Shown here: positions 17,897 through 26,884 of the stretch, piece by piece | Position numbering within the stretch: position 1 is the first letter of the stretch | Layout: each line of letters begins with the position of its first letter | From: Selenomonas sp. WCT3 | Lineage (GTDB): Bacteria; Bacillota; Negativicutes; Selenomonadales; Selenomonadaceae | Direction: 5' to 3' | Assembly (NCBI GenBank): GCA_900100835.1 | Contig: FNCM01000007.1 | Span: 20,180-84,179 of the forward strand | DNA: 64,000 bases | The notes under the pieces: generated by a model | What the model was told of the DNA's origin: nothing | Seen by the model: only the letters and a program-made list of their open reading frames with translations | The model's database searches: none | Translations under genes and position numbers: made by a program

Positions 17897-20047
17897 ATGA
17901 AGAATGTAATTCGTAAAAATCAAATCGATGAAGTCACCGGGTTGTTCAACATGATGTACTTTATGGAAGATTCCTATTATCTGCTGAAAGATGCAGGCAA
18001 TGGGAACATCACCTTCCTGTATTTTGATGTAGAGAATTTCAAAGGTTATAATCGGAAATATGGCTTTCAAGATGGAAATAAATTCCTGCGGCGCATTGCG
18101 GGTATTCTGCGGGACGCCTTTCCCAATGGGATTTTGGCTCGGTTAAACGATGACCACTTTGTCGCCGCCGTGGAAAACGAGAATATCGAGGGGCGAATCG
18201 ACTACGTCCGTCAGGCCGTTCATGATTTTGATCAGAATCTCGCCTTAGAGGTCAAGGTGGGAATTTATGTGCCAGCGGCCGGTATCCAGGATACGGCGCT
18301 GATCCTCGATCGGGCCAAGCTGGCTTGTGAAAGCGTAAAGGGCACTTACGATAAGGGCTGGGGCGTTTTTGATGAGGCCTTGGAAAAGAAGATCCGGATC
18401 AAGAATTACATCGTGAGCAATTTTTACCGGGCACTGGAACACCACGATATTGAGGTGTGGTATCAGCCGGAAATCCGCACGATGACGCGGCAGGTTATGG
18501 GCTTTGAGGCGCTGGCCCGCTGGAATTCCCCGGAGTATGGCATGATATCGCCTGGGGTGTTTATCGAGGTACTGGAGGATGCCCATCTCATCCATAAGTT
18601 GGATCTGTATGTAATCCGGGAGGCCTGTGAGGATTTCCGCCGGGTCCGGGAGCATGGCGAGGGTTGGCAGGAAGCTAGGATTTCGCTGAATCTTTCCCGG
18701 ATGGATTTCCAGCTGACGGATATTTTTGCTGATGTGGAGAGAATCCGCCAGGAATATCAGGTTTCCTGCGACAGGCTGCATATAGAGATCACCGAAGGGG
18801 CTTTCAGCGTTGATGATGACCATATCATCAAGCAGATTATGCGTTTCCGGGAAGCCGGTTATGAAGTATGGATGGATGATTTTGGCAGTGGCTATTCTTC
18901 CTTGAATACGCTGAAGGATTATGACTTCGATCTCATAAAATTTGATATGCGTTTTTTGCGGGATTTTGGCAAGAAACATAAAACAGAGGTTATCCTGAAG
19001 TCGTTGGTCAATATGGCTAAGGAGTTGGGAATCCACACTTTGGCTGAGGGGGTAGAAACAGAGGAACAGTACCAGTTCTTGAAGGATATTGGCTGTGAAC
19101 TGTGTCAGGGCTATTTGTTTGGTAAGCCACAGCCTTTGCGGCTTGCGGCGGCTTCTTATGCTGGCTCTGAAGCAACTTTATCCTTTGAACCGCTTATCAG
19201 CTCGGACTATTTCCGCAAAATCGGCAATATCAACCTGTTGAGTATATCGCCACTTCTTTCCTTTGAGGAGCGGCGGAACTACATCAGTGCGACGCCGATG
19301 GCGATTTGCGAACAGGGAGAATCCTTGTCCAGTTTCCGCTATATCTATACCAACCAGGCTTACCAGGATTATGTGAAAAGTCAGGGCTTTGAGAGCTTGG
19401 ACGAAGAAATTCAATACTACCAGCAGGGAAAAGAACATTTTCAGCGGATGTTTGCCCGGCTGCTGAATCGCTGCCGCAGCCTGCGTAAAGAGTTATCGGT
19501 GGATTATACGATGAACGGTAAGCTGTGCAACATAAGTTGCCGTTATATCGCCAGTAATCCAGATAAAAAGGTGGATGCTTTTGTTTTTGTCATCGTGATG
19601 CTTTCGGCAGAAAATCCCCAGACCGTTGATTTTCATACTGCACTCCGCCATATCATGGGGATTTTTTCGCGGGTGGATTTTTTTTCCATCGATGGGCATG
19701 CCGAAAATATCTATATTGATGAGAACCAGAATCGCATTACTTGTGAAAATCCCACGGTGGAGGGAAGTTTGAAACTTTATGCGGAACGGTATATCGTGGC
19801 CGAGGAACGGGAGCTTTTCATGCGCTTCTACGATTTGCCGTCTCTTATCGAGCGGCAGAAAGAAATAAATCGGGACCACTTTACGGCGTTTTTCCATACC
19901 TATAACGATGACGGAAAGGTTTCTTTGAAGATATATATCATTATACCTTTCCTATTAGGTGGGGTGGAGTGCTGGCTTTCCTGTGTAAGGGATATGGATG
20001 GCCGCAGCCAGTTGATGCAGGTATCTCCTGGTGAGGTAAAGGATTGA
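17897..20047 (+). CDS. Degenerate GGDEF plus EAL protein, probable c-di-GMP phosphodiesterase
   Basis: 716 aa, no membrane segment seen. Residues ~10-165 form a GGDEF-like domain (TGLFNMMYF, FLYFDVENFKGYN) in which the active motif is LNDDHF, so cyclase activity is unlikely. Residues ~175-425 form an EAL domain with the catalytic residues visible: E204 in FEALARW, Asn in LNLSRMDF, Glu in IEITEGAF, Asp-Asp in MDDFGSGYSS, Lys in LIKFDM and Glu in EGVETEEQ. This predicts an active phosphodiesterase. The last ~290 residues are an unassigned, possibly sensory, region. The promoter is covered by DnaA boxes. Confidence 0.9.
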   Translation: MKNVIRKNQIDEVTGLFNMMYFMEDSYYLLKDAGNGNITFLYFDVENFKGYNRKYGFQDGNKFLRRIAGILRDAFPNGILARLNDDHFVAAVENENIEGRIDYVRQAVHDFDQNLALEVKVGIYVPAAGIQDTALILDRAKLACESVKGTYDKGWGVFDEALEKKIRIKNYIVSNFYRALEHHDIEVWYQPEIRTMTRQVMGFEALARWNSPEYGMISPGVFIEVLEDAHLIHKLDLYVIREACEDFRRVREHGEGWQEARISLNLSRMDFQLTDIFADVERIRQEYQVSCDRLHIEITEGAFSVDDDHIIKQIMRFREAGYEVWMDDFGSGYSSLNTLKDYDFDLIKFDMRFLRDFGKKHKTEVILKSLVNMAKELGIHTLAEGVETEEQYQFLKDIGCELCQGYLFGKPQPLRLAAASYAGSEATLSFEPLISSDYFRKIGNINLLSISPLLSFEERRNYISATPMAICEQGESLSSFRYIYTNQAYQDYVKSQGFESLDEEIQYYQQGKEHFQRMFARLLNRCRSLRKELSVDYTMNGKLCNISCRYIASNPDKKVDAFVFVIVMLSAENPQTVDFHTALRHIMGIFSRVDFFSIDGHAENIYIDENQNRITCENPTVEGSLKLYAERYIVAEERELFMRFYDLPSLIERQKEINRDHFTAFFHTYNDDGKVSLKIYIIIPFLLGGVECWLSCVRDMDGRSQLMQVSPGEVKD

Positions 20048-20052
20048 ATGAG

Positions 20053-20093
20053 AAAGAGGAGCAATATCCAGCTGGATATTGCTCCTCTTTCTT
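20053..20093. terminator. Bidirectional terminator between the EAL gene and purH
   Basis: Near-perfect hairpin AAGAGGAGCAATATCCAGC with its complement, flanked by A- and T-rich ends; serves the convergent genes on both sides. Confidence 0.85.
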
Positions 20094-20137
20094 GTATGTG
20101 TATGTAAATGTAAGAATGGGGTAACAAATGGTAAAAA

Positions 20138-21310
20138 TCAGTGATGGAACAGGCGGATGTGGGTCATCGCCATGGCCATGTTGTATTTGTCACAGGTCTC
20201 GATGACATTGTCGTCGCGGATGGAACCGCCAGCTTGGGCGACGTAGGCGACACCGCTCTTGTGGGCGCGCTCGATGTTGTCGCCGAAGGGGAAGAAGGCG
20301 TCAGAGCCAAGGGAGACGCCAGTCTGGGTAGCCAGCCAGGCCTTTTTTTCCTCCAGGGTGAATATGGGCGGTTTTTCGGTGAATACCCGCTTCCAGTTGT
20401 CGCCGCCTAACAGGTCCATGTATTCGTCACCAACATAGACGTCGATGGCATTGTCGCGGTCCGGGCGGCGGACATCGTCACGGAAAGGCAGGGAGAGAAC
20501 CTGTGGTGCCTGGCGCAGATACCAGATATCGGCTTTATTGCCGGCAAGGCGCGTACAGTGGACGCGGGATTGCTGGCCTGCACCGATGCCAATGGCCTGC
20601 CCATCCTTAGCATAGCAGACGGAATTGGACTGGGTATATTTAAGCGTAATCAGGGAAATCAGCAGGTCGCGTTTCGCTGCTGCCGGGATGTCTTTGTTTT
20701 TCGTCGGGATTTCCTTGAGGCATTCCTCTGTCAGCTCGACCTCGTTGCGCTGCTGCTCAAAGGTAATGCCGAATACCTGTTTTTTCTCGATTTTTTCTGG
20801 CTGGTAGTTTGGGTCCATCTGGAGAACCAGATACGTGCCCTTGCGCTTCGTCTTGAGAATCTCCAGTGCGGCCTCAGAATAGGACGGTGCAATGATACCA
20901 TCGGATACCTCGCGTTTAAGGAAGGAGGCCGTCTGGGCATCACATTCATCGGACAGGGCAACAAAATCGCCATAGGAAGACATGCGGTCAGCGCCGCGGG
21001 CACGGATGTAGGCCGTGGCGACTGGCGAAAGCTCGATACCCTCAACGAAATATGTTTTCTGCAGTGTTTCGGAGAGTGGAACGGCTACGGCAGCACCAGC
21101 CGGGCTGACGTGCTTGAAGGAAGCGGCTGCCGGCAGGCCCGTAGCCTTTTTGAGCTCCTGAACCAGCTGCCAGCTGTTCATTGCATCAAGCAGGTTGATA
21201 TAGCCCGGTTTGCCGTTGAGGACCGTAAAGGGCAGGTCACCCTTTTCCATGAAGACACGAGCTGGTTTCTGGTTCGGATTGCAGCCATACTTGAGTTCCA
21301 TTTCATTCAT
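20138..21310 (-). CDS. purH: AICAR formyltransferase (PurH transformylase domain only)
   Basis: Catalyses formyl transfer from 10-formyl-THF to AICAR, the penultimate step of IMP synthesis. The 390-aa protein begins MNEMELKYGCNPNQKPA and contains the AICARFT active-site region SFKHVSPAGAAVAVP, YTQSNSVCYAKDGQAIGIGAGQQSR and SDAFFPFGDNI. The IMP cyclohydrolase half found in ordinary bifunctional PurH (~510 aa) is absent, so cyclohydrolase must be encoded elsewhere or replaced. Start ATG 21310 has AAGGAG 8 nt upstream. A ZTP riboswitch precedes it; ZTP/ZMP is the phosphorylated form of this enzyme's own substrate, which fits the function exactly. Confidence 0.95.
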   Translation of the reverse strand: MNEMELKYGCNPNQKPARVFMEKGDLPFTVLNGKPGYINLLDAMNSWQLVQELKKATGLPAAASFKHVSPAGAAVAVPLSETLQKTYFVEGIELSPVATAYIRARGADRMSSYGDFVALSDECDAQTASFLKREVSDGIIAPSYSEAALEILKTKRKGTYLVLQMDPNYQPEKIEKKQVFGITFEQQRNEVELTEECLKEIPTKNKDIPAAAKRDLLISLITLKYTQSNSVCYAKDGQAIGIGAGQQSRVHCTRLAGNKADIWYLRQAPQVLSLPFRDDVRRPDRDNAIDVYVGDEYMDLLGGDNWKRVFTEKPPIFTLEEKKAWLATQTGVSLGSDAFFPFGDNIERAHKSGVAYVAQAGGSIRDDNVIETCDKYNMAMAMTHIRLFHH

Positions 21311-21342
21311 TGCAGGTTTCTCCTTTTTTAAAAACATATACG

Positions 21343-21440
21343 AAAAAAGCCGACACAAATCCAGGCATCGCCCAGACGGTCGGCTTTTCTTCCCTGTGCT
21401 CCCTGTGGTAATCCACTTCCGTCAGTTGCACAGCATCTAT
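21343..21440 (-). ncRNA. ZTP (pfl) riboswitch with terminator
   Basis: Minus strand: ACTGACGGAAGTGG-ATTACCACAGGGAGC (about 21426-21398), a short linker, then the conserved GCCGACCGTCTGGGC (21383-21369). The hairpin AAAGCCGAC...GTCGGCTTTTTT ends at 21343. The GCCGAC strand is shared between aptamer and terminator, so ZTP binding should allow read-through into purH. Class assignment rests on these conserved blocks and on the purine gene downstream. Confidence 0.92.
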
Positions 21441-21444
21441 TGTC

Positions 21445-21474
21445 AATCTATCATAGAGCAGACACGTTTGTCAA
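21445..21474 (-). promoter_or_regulatory. Promoter of the ZTP riboswitch-purH unit
   Basis: TTGACA (21474-21469), 18-bp spacer, TAGATT (21450-21445) on the minus strand, starting just upstream of the aptamer. Confidence 0.6.
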
Positions 21475-21643
21475 GAGGGGAAAAGGGGAACGAATCACGT
21501 AATCAAAAAATTGCAGTTTAGCGAACAATCCTATACGAAACCTCTGTTAGATTTGCAAGATTTATGGTATGATATGGGATAGTAAGGTTTTATACTAGAC
21601 GTACTATGTTACACATTTCTCATATTCAAGGGGGACTTCAGTT

Positions 21644-22606
21644 ATGTTAAAAAGCATTGCAGTCATGACCAGCGGTGGCGATAGCCCGGGAATGAACGCA
21701 GCAGCTCGTGCAGTTGTTCGTACGGCGCTCTATGAAGGCGTTAAAGTCTGGGGTATCCGTGATGGGTATCATGGTCTGCTTGAAGAAGATATGTTTGAGA
21801 TGCAGTCCAAAGACGTTGGCGATATTATCCAGCGTGGTGGTACGTTCCTGGGAACGGCCCGCTGTAAGCGTTGGAAGACGCCGGAAGGTCGTATGCTGGG
21901 CTATCAGCACCTGGTTGACCGCGGCATTCAGGGCCTTTGCGTCATCGGTGGTGACGGTTCCCTGCGCGGTGCTTCCCTGCTTTCCCAGGAGACCGGTATT
22001 CCTATCGTAGGTCTTCCGGGCACCATTGATAACGATGTCTGGGGTTCTGATTATACGATTGGCTGCGATACGGCTGCCAACACCATCATCGATGCCATCA
22101 ACAAGCTCCGTGATACGGCTTCGGCACATCGCCGCGTCATTGTCATGGAGGTAATGGGCCGCAACTCTGGTTGGCTGGCTCTGGTTTCGGGCATTTCTGG
22201 CGGTGCAGAGTATATCCTCGTACCGGAGTCCCCCTTCGATCTTGATAAAATCTGTGAAGATATGAAGGCTGCTTATCAGAAGGGCAAACGCTACATCCTC
22301 GTCGTTGTTGCCGAGGGTGCTGGTAGTGGTCAGGAAATCGGTGATTACATCGCCCAGAAGACGGAACTGGATACCCGTGTATCGGTACTGGGCCATATCC
22401 AGCGTGGGGGCTCGCCGTCGGTTATCGACCGTGTTCGCGCCAGCCAGCTCGGCGAGCAGGCTGCTTTGGCTCTCATCTCCGGTCTTTCGGACATCGTTTT
22501 CGGCTTCAGCAAGGGCCGCGTCGTTTCCATCGACCTGCATGATTCGGTCAATAACAAGAAAAAACTCGATCCAGAGTATTTGCATCTGGCAAAAGTTTTG
22601 TTCTAA
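21644..22606 (+). CDS. pfkA: ATP-dependent 6-phosphofructokinase
   Basis: 320-aa glycolytic enzyme phosphorylating fructose-6-phosphate. Motifs: nucleotide-binding MTSGGDSPGMNAA, VIGGDGSLRGA (Gly after GGD favours ATP over PPi), catalytic PGTIDNDV, substrate-binding EVMGRNSGWLAL, and HIQRGGSPSVIDR. Length is standard for bacterial PfkA. A strong GGGGGA lies before the ATG and a terminator follows at 22620-22648, so it is probably monocistronic. Confidence 0.97.
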   Translation: MLKSIAVMTSGGDSPGMNAAARAVVRTALYEGVKVWGIRDGYHGLLEEDMFEMQSKDVGDIIQRGGTFLGTARCKRWKTPEGRMLGYQHLVDRGIQGLCVIGGDGSLRGASLLSQETGIPIVGLPGTIDNDVWGSDYTIGCDTAANTIIDAINKLRDTASAHRRVIVMEVMGRNSGWLALVSGISGGAEYILVPESPFDLDKICEDMKAAYQKGKRYILVVVAEGAGSGQEIGDYIAQKTELDTRVSVLGHIQRGGSPSVIDRVRASQLGEQAALALISGLSDIVFGFSKGRVVSIDLHDSVNNKKKLDPEYLHLAKVLF

Positions 22607-22619
22607 AAACGTGATAATT

Positions 22620-22648
22620 AAGGCTGCACGAGCCGTGCAGCCTTTTAT
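22620..22648 (+). terminator. pfkA terminator
   Basis: AAGGCTGCACG-AGC-CGTGCAGCC hairpin followed by TTTTATTT. Confidence 0.85.
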
Positions 22649-22679
22649 TTGTGGTTATTTATCAGAAAATAAAAAATAG

Positions 22680-22807
22680 TTACAAAACTTTGTGTGTATA
22701 GTATAATGAGAGCACAGACCACTATTTCTCCAAGTACCATTACGATTGCTGAGTGATTTTTGACTAGTCAAAAAGGGAGATGCCACGTTTGGGCATCTCC
22801 CTTTTTG
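22680..22807 (+). other. Orphan promoter and terminator, possible small transcript
   Basis: TTACAA (22680-22685), 16-bp spacer and TATAAT (22702-22707), followed about 60 nt later by the strong hairpin AAAAAGGGAGATGCC...GGCATCTCCCTTTTT (22768-22806). No ORF of note lies between. The hairpin also serves as the metH terminator on the other strand, so the plus-strand transcript is only a possibility. Confidence 0.4.
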
Positions 22808-22811
22808 ATTG

Positions 22812-25184
22812 CTATTTTACGAGTCCTTTGGCCAGTTCGACGGCTTTGACCCCGTCGGGGGCATAGGCATCGGCACCGGCGCTGTCAGCGTATTCCTGGG
22901 TGACCGCAGCGCCGCCGACCATGACTTTGGCGTTGCAGCCAGCGGCCTTTAGGTCAGCGATGACTTTGTCGATTTGGACCATGGTGGTGGTCATGAGCGC
23001 ACAGAGGCCGACAATGTCGGCGTTGTTTTCTATGGCAGCTTTGACAATATCCGTGGAATCGACATCTTTGCCGAGATCGATGAGTTTGAAGCCGCTGTTG
23101 GCCAGCAGGGCACCAGTGATGTTTTTGCCAAGGTCGTGGACATCACCCTTGACCGTGGCGATGACTACGGTGCCGTTTTCGGCATTGGCACTGGCCGGAA
23201 TCAGTTCTTTTAGCTTGTTGAAGGCTGCGCGCATCGTCTCAGCTGAGAGCAGCACCTGTGGCAGGAACATGCGGCCAGCGCCGAAATCTTCGCCGATTTC
23301 CGTCATGGCGGCGGTCAAGGCCTGTTCGGTGATTTCGTTGGCGCTGTGACCTTCCTGGATGGCCTTTTCGACCAGTGGGGCAACATCGTCTTTTTCGCCC
23401 TCGATAACGGCCTGCTTGATGGCCGGCAGGGTGGCCAGGACGGTTTCCTTGGCCACGGCGGCCTTTTTGGGCACGCTGAGATTGGCTTCGTCTTTGCTGA
23501 AGGCCAGGCCATTGGGGTCGTGTCCCAAAAGAGCCGCACTGGCCTTTAAGGCCTGCTGCATGGAATCGTCATAGGGATTCATGATGGGGGCATCGAGGCC
23601 TGCCGCTAGACACATGGTGAAAAAGGTGCTGTTGATGAGGGGTCTGTTGGGCAGGCCGAAGGAGATGTTGGAAAGTCCCATGGTGGAAGGATAGCCAAGT
23701 TCCTGGCGATAGAGGGCCAGAGTCCGGAGAACTTCATGGCAGGCATTGGCATCCGCGGAAATGGTCATAACCAAGGCATCCAGCAGGAAATCGCCATCGT
23801 CTAGTCCCTGCTTCTTAGCGGCCTTGATAATGCCCTGGATGGTTTCCAGGCGAGCTTTGGCTGTTTTGGGGACACCATCATCGGTAATAGGCAGGCAGAG
23901 GATGGCCGCACCGTATTTTTTCGCCAGCGGCAGAAATTCGGCAATGCGGTCCTTTTCGGCACTGACCGAGTTGATGAGGGCCCGGCCCGGGTAAGCGCGA
24001 AGACCGGCTTCCAAAGCCTTGGCATCGCTGGTATCGATTGCCAGTGGGGCATCAGTCAGCTGGGATATTTCCGTAACGGCGTGTTTCATGGCAGCAGGCT
24101 GGTCGATGCCGCCGACGCCCATATTCACATCCAGCAGGTGGGCACCGGCTTTTACCTGATTGATGGCTTCTTTTTTTACCGATAGGAAGGAGCCTTCCCG
24201 GATTTCGGCGGCGAGCTTCTTGCGGCCCGTGGGATTGATGCGCTCACCGATGAGGCGTGTGGGCAGTTCTTTGTCGATGCAGACGGCTTTGCTGCGGCTG
24301 GCCAGCCAGAGCTTTTTGGGCCGCTTAGCCCGTTCGGGTTCCCGGGCACCCTTTAACGTGTTGGCCAGGGCGGCAATATGGGCTGGGGTGGTGCCGCAGC
24401 AGCCGCCGAGGAAGGTAGCGCCGGCTTCCAGGAGTTTTGTACCCCAGCGACCGAAATCCTCGGGCCCCATCGGAAAGACCGTTTCGCCGTTTTCTAGATA
24501 AGGCATGCCGGCATTTGGCTGGACGCTTATCGGCACATCGCAGTTCTCCGCTAGGGTGCGGACAATGGGAACCAGCTGTTCCGGTCCCAGCGAACAGTTA
24601 ACGCCGATGATATCAGCCCCCATGGCTTCGAGGATAATGGCTGCTGACTGTGGGTCAGTACCCGTGACTGTGCGGCCATCTTCGCTGTAGGAAAGCTGGC
24701 AGATAACGGGGACGTTGGGGGCGACATCTTTAGCCGCCAGCAGGGCGGCACGCATTTCCTGGATGTCGATGCAGGTCTCGATAATCAGGTAATCGGCGCC
24801 AGCCTCTGCCAAGGCCTTTGCCTGTTCGGCAAAACACTGATAGGCAGCTTCAAATTCCAAATCCCCTAGGGGGACGACAAAACGGCCTGTGGGCCCCATG
24901 GAACCTGCTACCTTGGCACGGCCGGCGGCGGCCTCTTTGGCAATTTTTACCGCTGCGGTATTGAGTTCGCCTACCCGATCAGCAAGGCCGTAGTGGTCGA
25001 GCTTCAAGGCACTGGCGCCGAAGGTGTTGGTCTCAATGATGGTGGAGCCGGCTTCGATATAGGCACGGTGAATATTTTTTACGACTTCCGGATTTTCCAC
25101 ATTCATGAGTTCCGGGCAGCCGCCTGGTTCAAGTCCACCGGCTTGAAGCATGGTGCCCATAGCACCGTCGAAAATATGAATCAA
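22812..25184 (-). CDS. metH: Cobalamin-dependent methionine synthase, without reactivation domain
   Basis: Transfers methyl from methyl-THF via cobalamin to homocysteine. Domains in order: homocysteine methyltransferase (about 1-285; zinc ligands in GVNCSLGP and GGCCGTTP), pterin-binding (about 310-560; RINPTGRKK, LDVNMG), cobalamin-binding cap and Rossmann domain (about 580-793; GDVHDLGKN with His near 686). At ~790 aa it lacks the C-terminal SAM-binding reactivation domain of the ~1200-aa enzyme; that function lies in the adjacent upstream gene. AAGGAG at 25200-25195 is best spaced for TTG 25184; a GTG at 25193 is only one base from it. Confidence 0.94.
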   Translation of the reverse strand: MIHIFDGAMGTMLQAGGLEPGGCPELMNVENPEVVKNIHRAYIEAGSTIIETNTFGASALKLDHYGLADRVGELNTAAVKIAKEAAAGRAKVAGSMGPTGRFVVPLGDLEFEAAYQCFAEQAKALAEAGADYLIIETCIDIQEMRAALLAAKDVAPNVPVICQLSYSEDGRTVTGTDPQSAAIILEAMGADIIGVNCSLGPEQLVPIVRTLAENCDVPISVQPNAGMPYLENGETVFPMGPEDFGRWGTKLLEAGATFLGGCCGTTPAHIAALANTLKGAREPERAKRPKKLWLASRSKAVCIDKELPTRLIGERINPTGRKKLAAEIREGSFLSVKKEAINQVKAGAHLLDVNMGVGGIDQPAAMKHAVTEISQLTDAPLAIDTSDAKALEAGLRAYPGRALINSVSAEKDRIAEFLPLAKKYGAAILCLPITDDGVPKTAKARLETIQGIIKAAKKQGLDDGDFLLDALVMTISADANACHEVLRTLALYRQELGYPSTMGLSNISFGLPNRPLINSTFFTMCLAAGLDAPIMNPYDDSMQQALKASAALLGHDPNGLAFSKDEANLSVPKKAAVAKETVLATLPAIKQAVIEGEKDDVAPLVEKAIQEGHSANEITEQALTAAMTEIGEDFGAGRMFLPQVLLSAETMRAAFNKLKELIPASANAENGTVVIATVKGDVHDLGKNITGALLANSGFKLIDLGKDVDSTDIVKAAIENNADIVGLCALMTTTMVQIDKVIADLKAAGCNAKVMVGGAAVTQEYADSAGADAYAPDGVKAVELAKGLVK

Positions 25185-25198
25185 AAAGGTCACGCTCC

Positions 25199-25879
25199 TT
25201 ATACTTTTCGGGAAGGACAGTCTGTTTTCGGACAGGCTGCACAGCCTTTTTTGTGAGTAACGGCTGCTTCTGGTTTTGATTTGTCTTCCTTATATAGTCC
25301 AATTATAGCCGTTATGCTTTTTCGGGGAATCAGCATCATCGATGAGGATAGTTGAATACCGATATTGGCCGCACCGGTGAGACGGATGAGTTCCGGCTGC
25401 TGCTCGATGGGCCAATCGCCGTAGCCGGGGCTGAACCGCCAGCGCATGCCATAGCCTTTTGCAGCAGCTTTGGGGCGGATGGCCTTTTCCATGGCATCGG
25501 CGACTTGTTCTACGGCCGCAGTGGCGGCAGCGTCTAGCAGCACTGAGGAGGCATATTGCCCTTCCTCAAAGCGCTGGGTCACGGTTTCTTCGATGGTTTC
25601 GCCCACGGTTGTTGCCAGGGCGATGACTTTTTCACAGCCGGCAAGATGGGCGCCAATTTTTACCCCTTTCAGAATGCAGGTTGGTGCGGCTTTTACTTCC
25701 TGGTTTTCACAGTCGTAGTCGTAAACTTCCCAGATTCCCTTGGGGGAAGCCAGAAGCCGGGCGTCCTGGCAGGCTTCCTCGATTTTGCTTTCGTCAAAGT
25801 TCTCCGCCTTCATCAGGCCGGCATACCGTCTGGTTTCTTTGGCATCGATGGCTAATAGTGGTGCATTGTAGATAGGCAT
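25199..25879 (-). CDS. Methionine synthase reactivation (SAM-binding) domain protein
   Basis: 226-aa stand-alone version of the MetH activation domain, which reductively methylates oxidised cobalamin using SAM. Features: LDAAATAAVEQVADAMEKAI, then the RWRFSPGYGDWPIEQQ segment matching the RxxPGYGD SAM-binding signature, and NIGIQLSSSMMLIPRKSITAIIG. It ends in a Cys-rich tail (CAACPKTDCPSRK). Its stop overlaps the ribosome site of metH, indicating coupled expression. ATG 25879 is used; a longer reading frame would translate the upstream parS site as MFHVKHF, which is a known artefact. Confidence 0.92.
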   Translation of the reverse strand: MPIYNAPLLAIDAKETRRYAGLMKAENFDESKIEEACQDARLLASPKGIWEVYDYDCENQEVKAAPTCILKGVKIGAHLAGCEKVIALATTVGETIEETVTQRFEEGQYASSVLLDAAATAAVEQVADAMEKAIRPKAAAKGYGMRWRFSPGYGDWPIEQQPELIRLTGAANIGIQLSSSMMLIPRKSITAIIGLYKEDKSKPEAAVTHKKGCAACPKTDCPSRKV

Positions 25880-25925
25880 TCGCTTCACATCCTTTCGCAC
25901 CTGGGCAGAAATATTTTTTTGGAAA

Positions 25926-25941
25926 TGTTTCACGTGAAACA
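25926..25941. other. parS: parS site (perfect)
   Basis: TGTTTCACGTGAAACA, an exact match to the ParB/Spo0J consensus, 170 bp upstream of parA. Confidence 0.95.
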
Positions 25942-26110
25942 TTGGCTTTTCCGTCATTTCATATTATTATATAAAGTAGTGAAATGAAGCGAAGTTTCCT
26001 GCTGAAAACATATAATAACAACTGTTTATCTAGTTAATATTATCGTAACAATTATACTTATTTCAGCAAGATTTTACAAGAAAAACTGTAATGTTTTTAA
26101 CCTAGAGAAA

Positions 26111-26884
26111 GTGGTGGATTCGTTGACAAAGATTATTGCGGTGGCAAATCAGAAAGGCGGCGTCGGCAAGACGACCACATCCGTTAATCTGGCAGCCTGC
26201 CTGGCCGAAAAGAAGAAAAAAGTATTGCTGGTGGACTGTGATCCTCAGGGCAATGCCAGCAGTGGTTACGGTATTGATAAATCGGCGTTGGAGCAGACTA
26301 TCTATCATGTCTTGATTGATAATGTGGCCGTTCAGGATGTCATCCAGAAAACGGAGTTCAAGGTGGATGTGCTGCCGGCTAACATCGAACTGGCTGGTGC
26401 TGAGGTTGAACTGGTGGCGGCTATCTCCCGAGAGACCCGTCTCAAGAAGGCCTTGGACAGCGTAAAGGAAAATTATGATTACATCATCATCGACTGCCCG
26501 CCATCCTTGGGACTGTTGACGCTGAATTCCCTGGCAGCTGCCGATTCTGTGCTGATGCCAATCCAGTGCGAATTTTATGCCCTGGAGGGTGTATCCCAGC
26601 TCATGAATACAATTGAACTGGTGCGCAGCAATCTCAATCCCCAGCTGGAGGTTGAGGGCGTTCTTATGACGATGTTTGATTCCCGCACGAAGCTGTCGGA
26701 GCAAGTGGTAGATGAAGTGCGCAATAACTTTGGCGATACGGTCTATAAGACGATGATTCCGCGTACGGTTCGCTTGTCAGAGGCCCCGTCCTATGGGGAG
26801 CCGATTCTCTACTACGATAAGCGCTCCAAAGGGGCCGAGGTATACTTGAAATTGGCGAAAGAGGTGATTGCTCGTGGCAAATAA
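26111..26884 (+). CDS. parA: Chromosome-partitioning ATPase ParA (Soj)
   Basis: 257-aa deviant Walker ATPase that binds DNA nonspecifically and drives origin segregation with ParB-parS. KIIAVANQKGGVGKTTTSVNLA is the deviant Walker A; LLVDCDPQGNASSG and YIIIDCPPSLGLLTLN follow, then the C-terminal TMIPRTVRLSEAPSYGEPI typical of Soj. The start is uncertain (GTG 26111 or 26114, or TTG 26123). Its stop overlaps the parB start. parS sites lie on both sides. Confidence 0.97.
   Translation: MVDSLTKIIAVANQKGGVGKTTTSVNLAACLAEKKKKVLLVDCDPQGNASSGYGIDKSALEQTIYHVLIDNVAVQDVIQKTEFKVDVLPANIELAGAEVELVAAISRETRLKKALDSVKENYDYIIIDCPPSLGLLTLNSLAAADSVLMPIQCEFYALEGVSQLMNTIELVRSNLNPQLEVEGVLMTMFDSRTKLSEQVVDEVRNNFGDTVYKTMIPRTVRLSEAPSYGEPILYYDKRSKGAEVYLKLAKEVIARGK

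Noticed and set aside
25880..25957. N-terminal extension of the methionine synthase reactivation protein (MTEKPMFHVKHF...)
   Set aside because: MFHVKHF is the translation of the parS site; ATG 25879 has a proper ribosome site.
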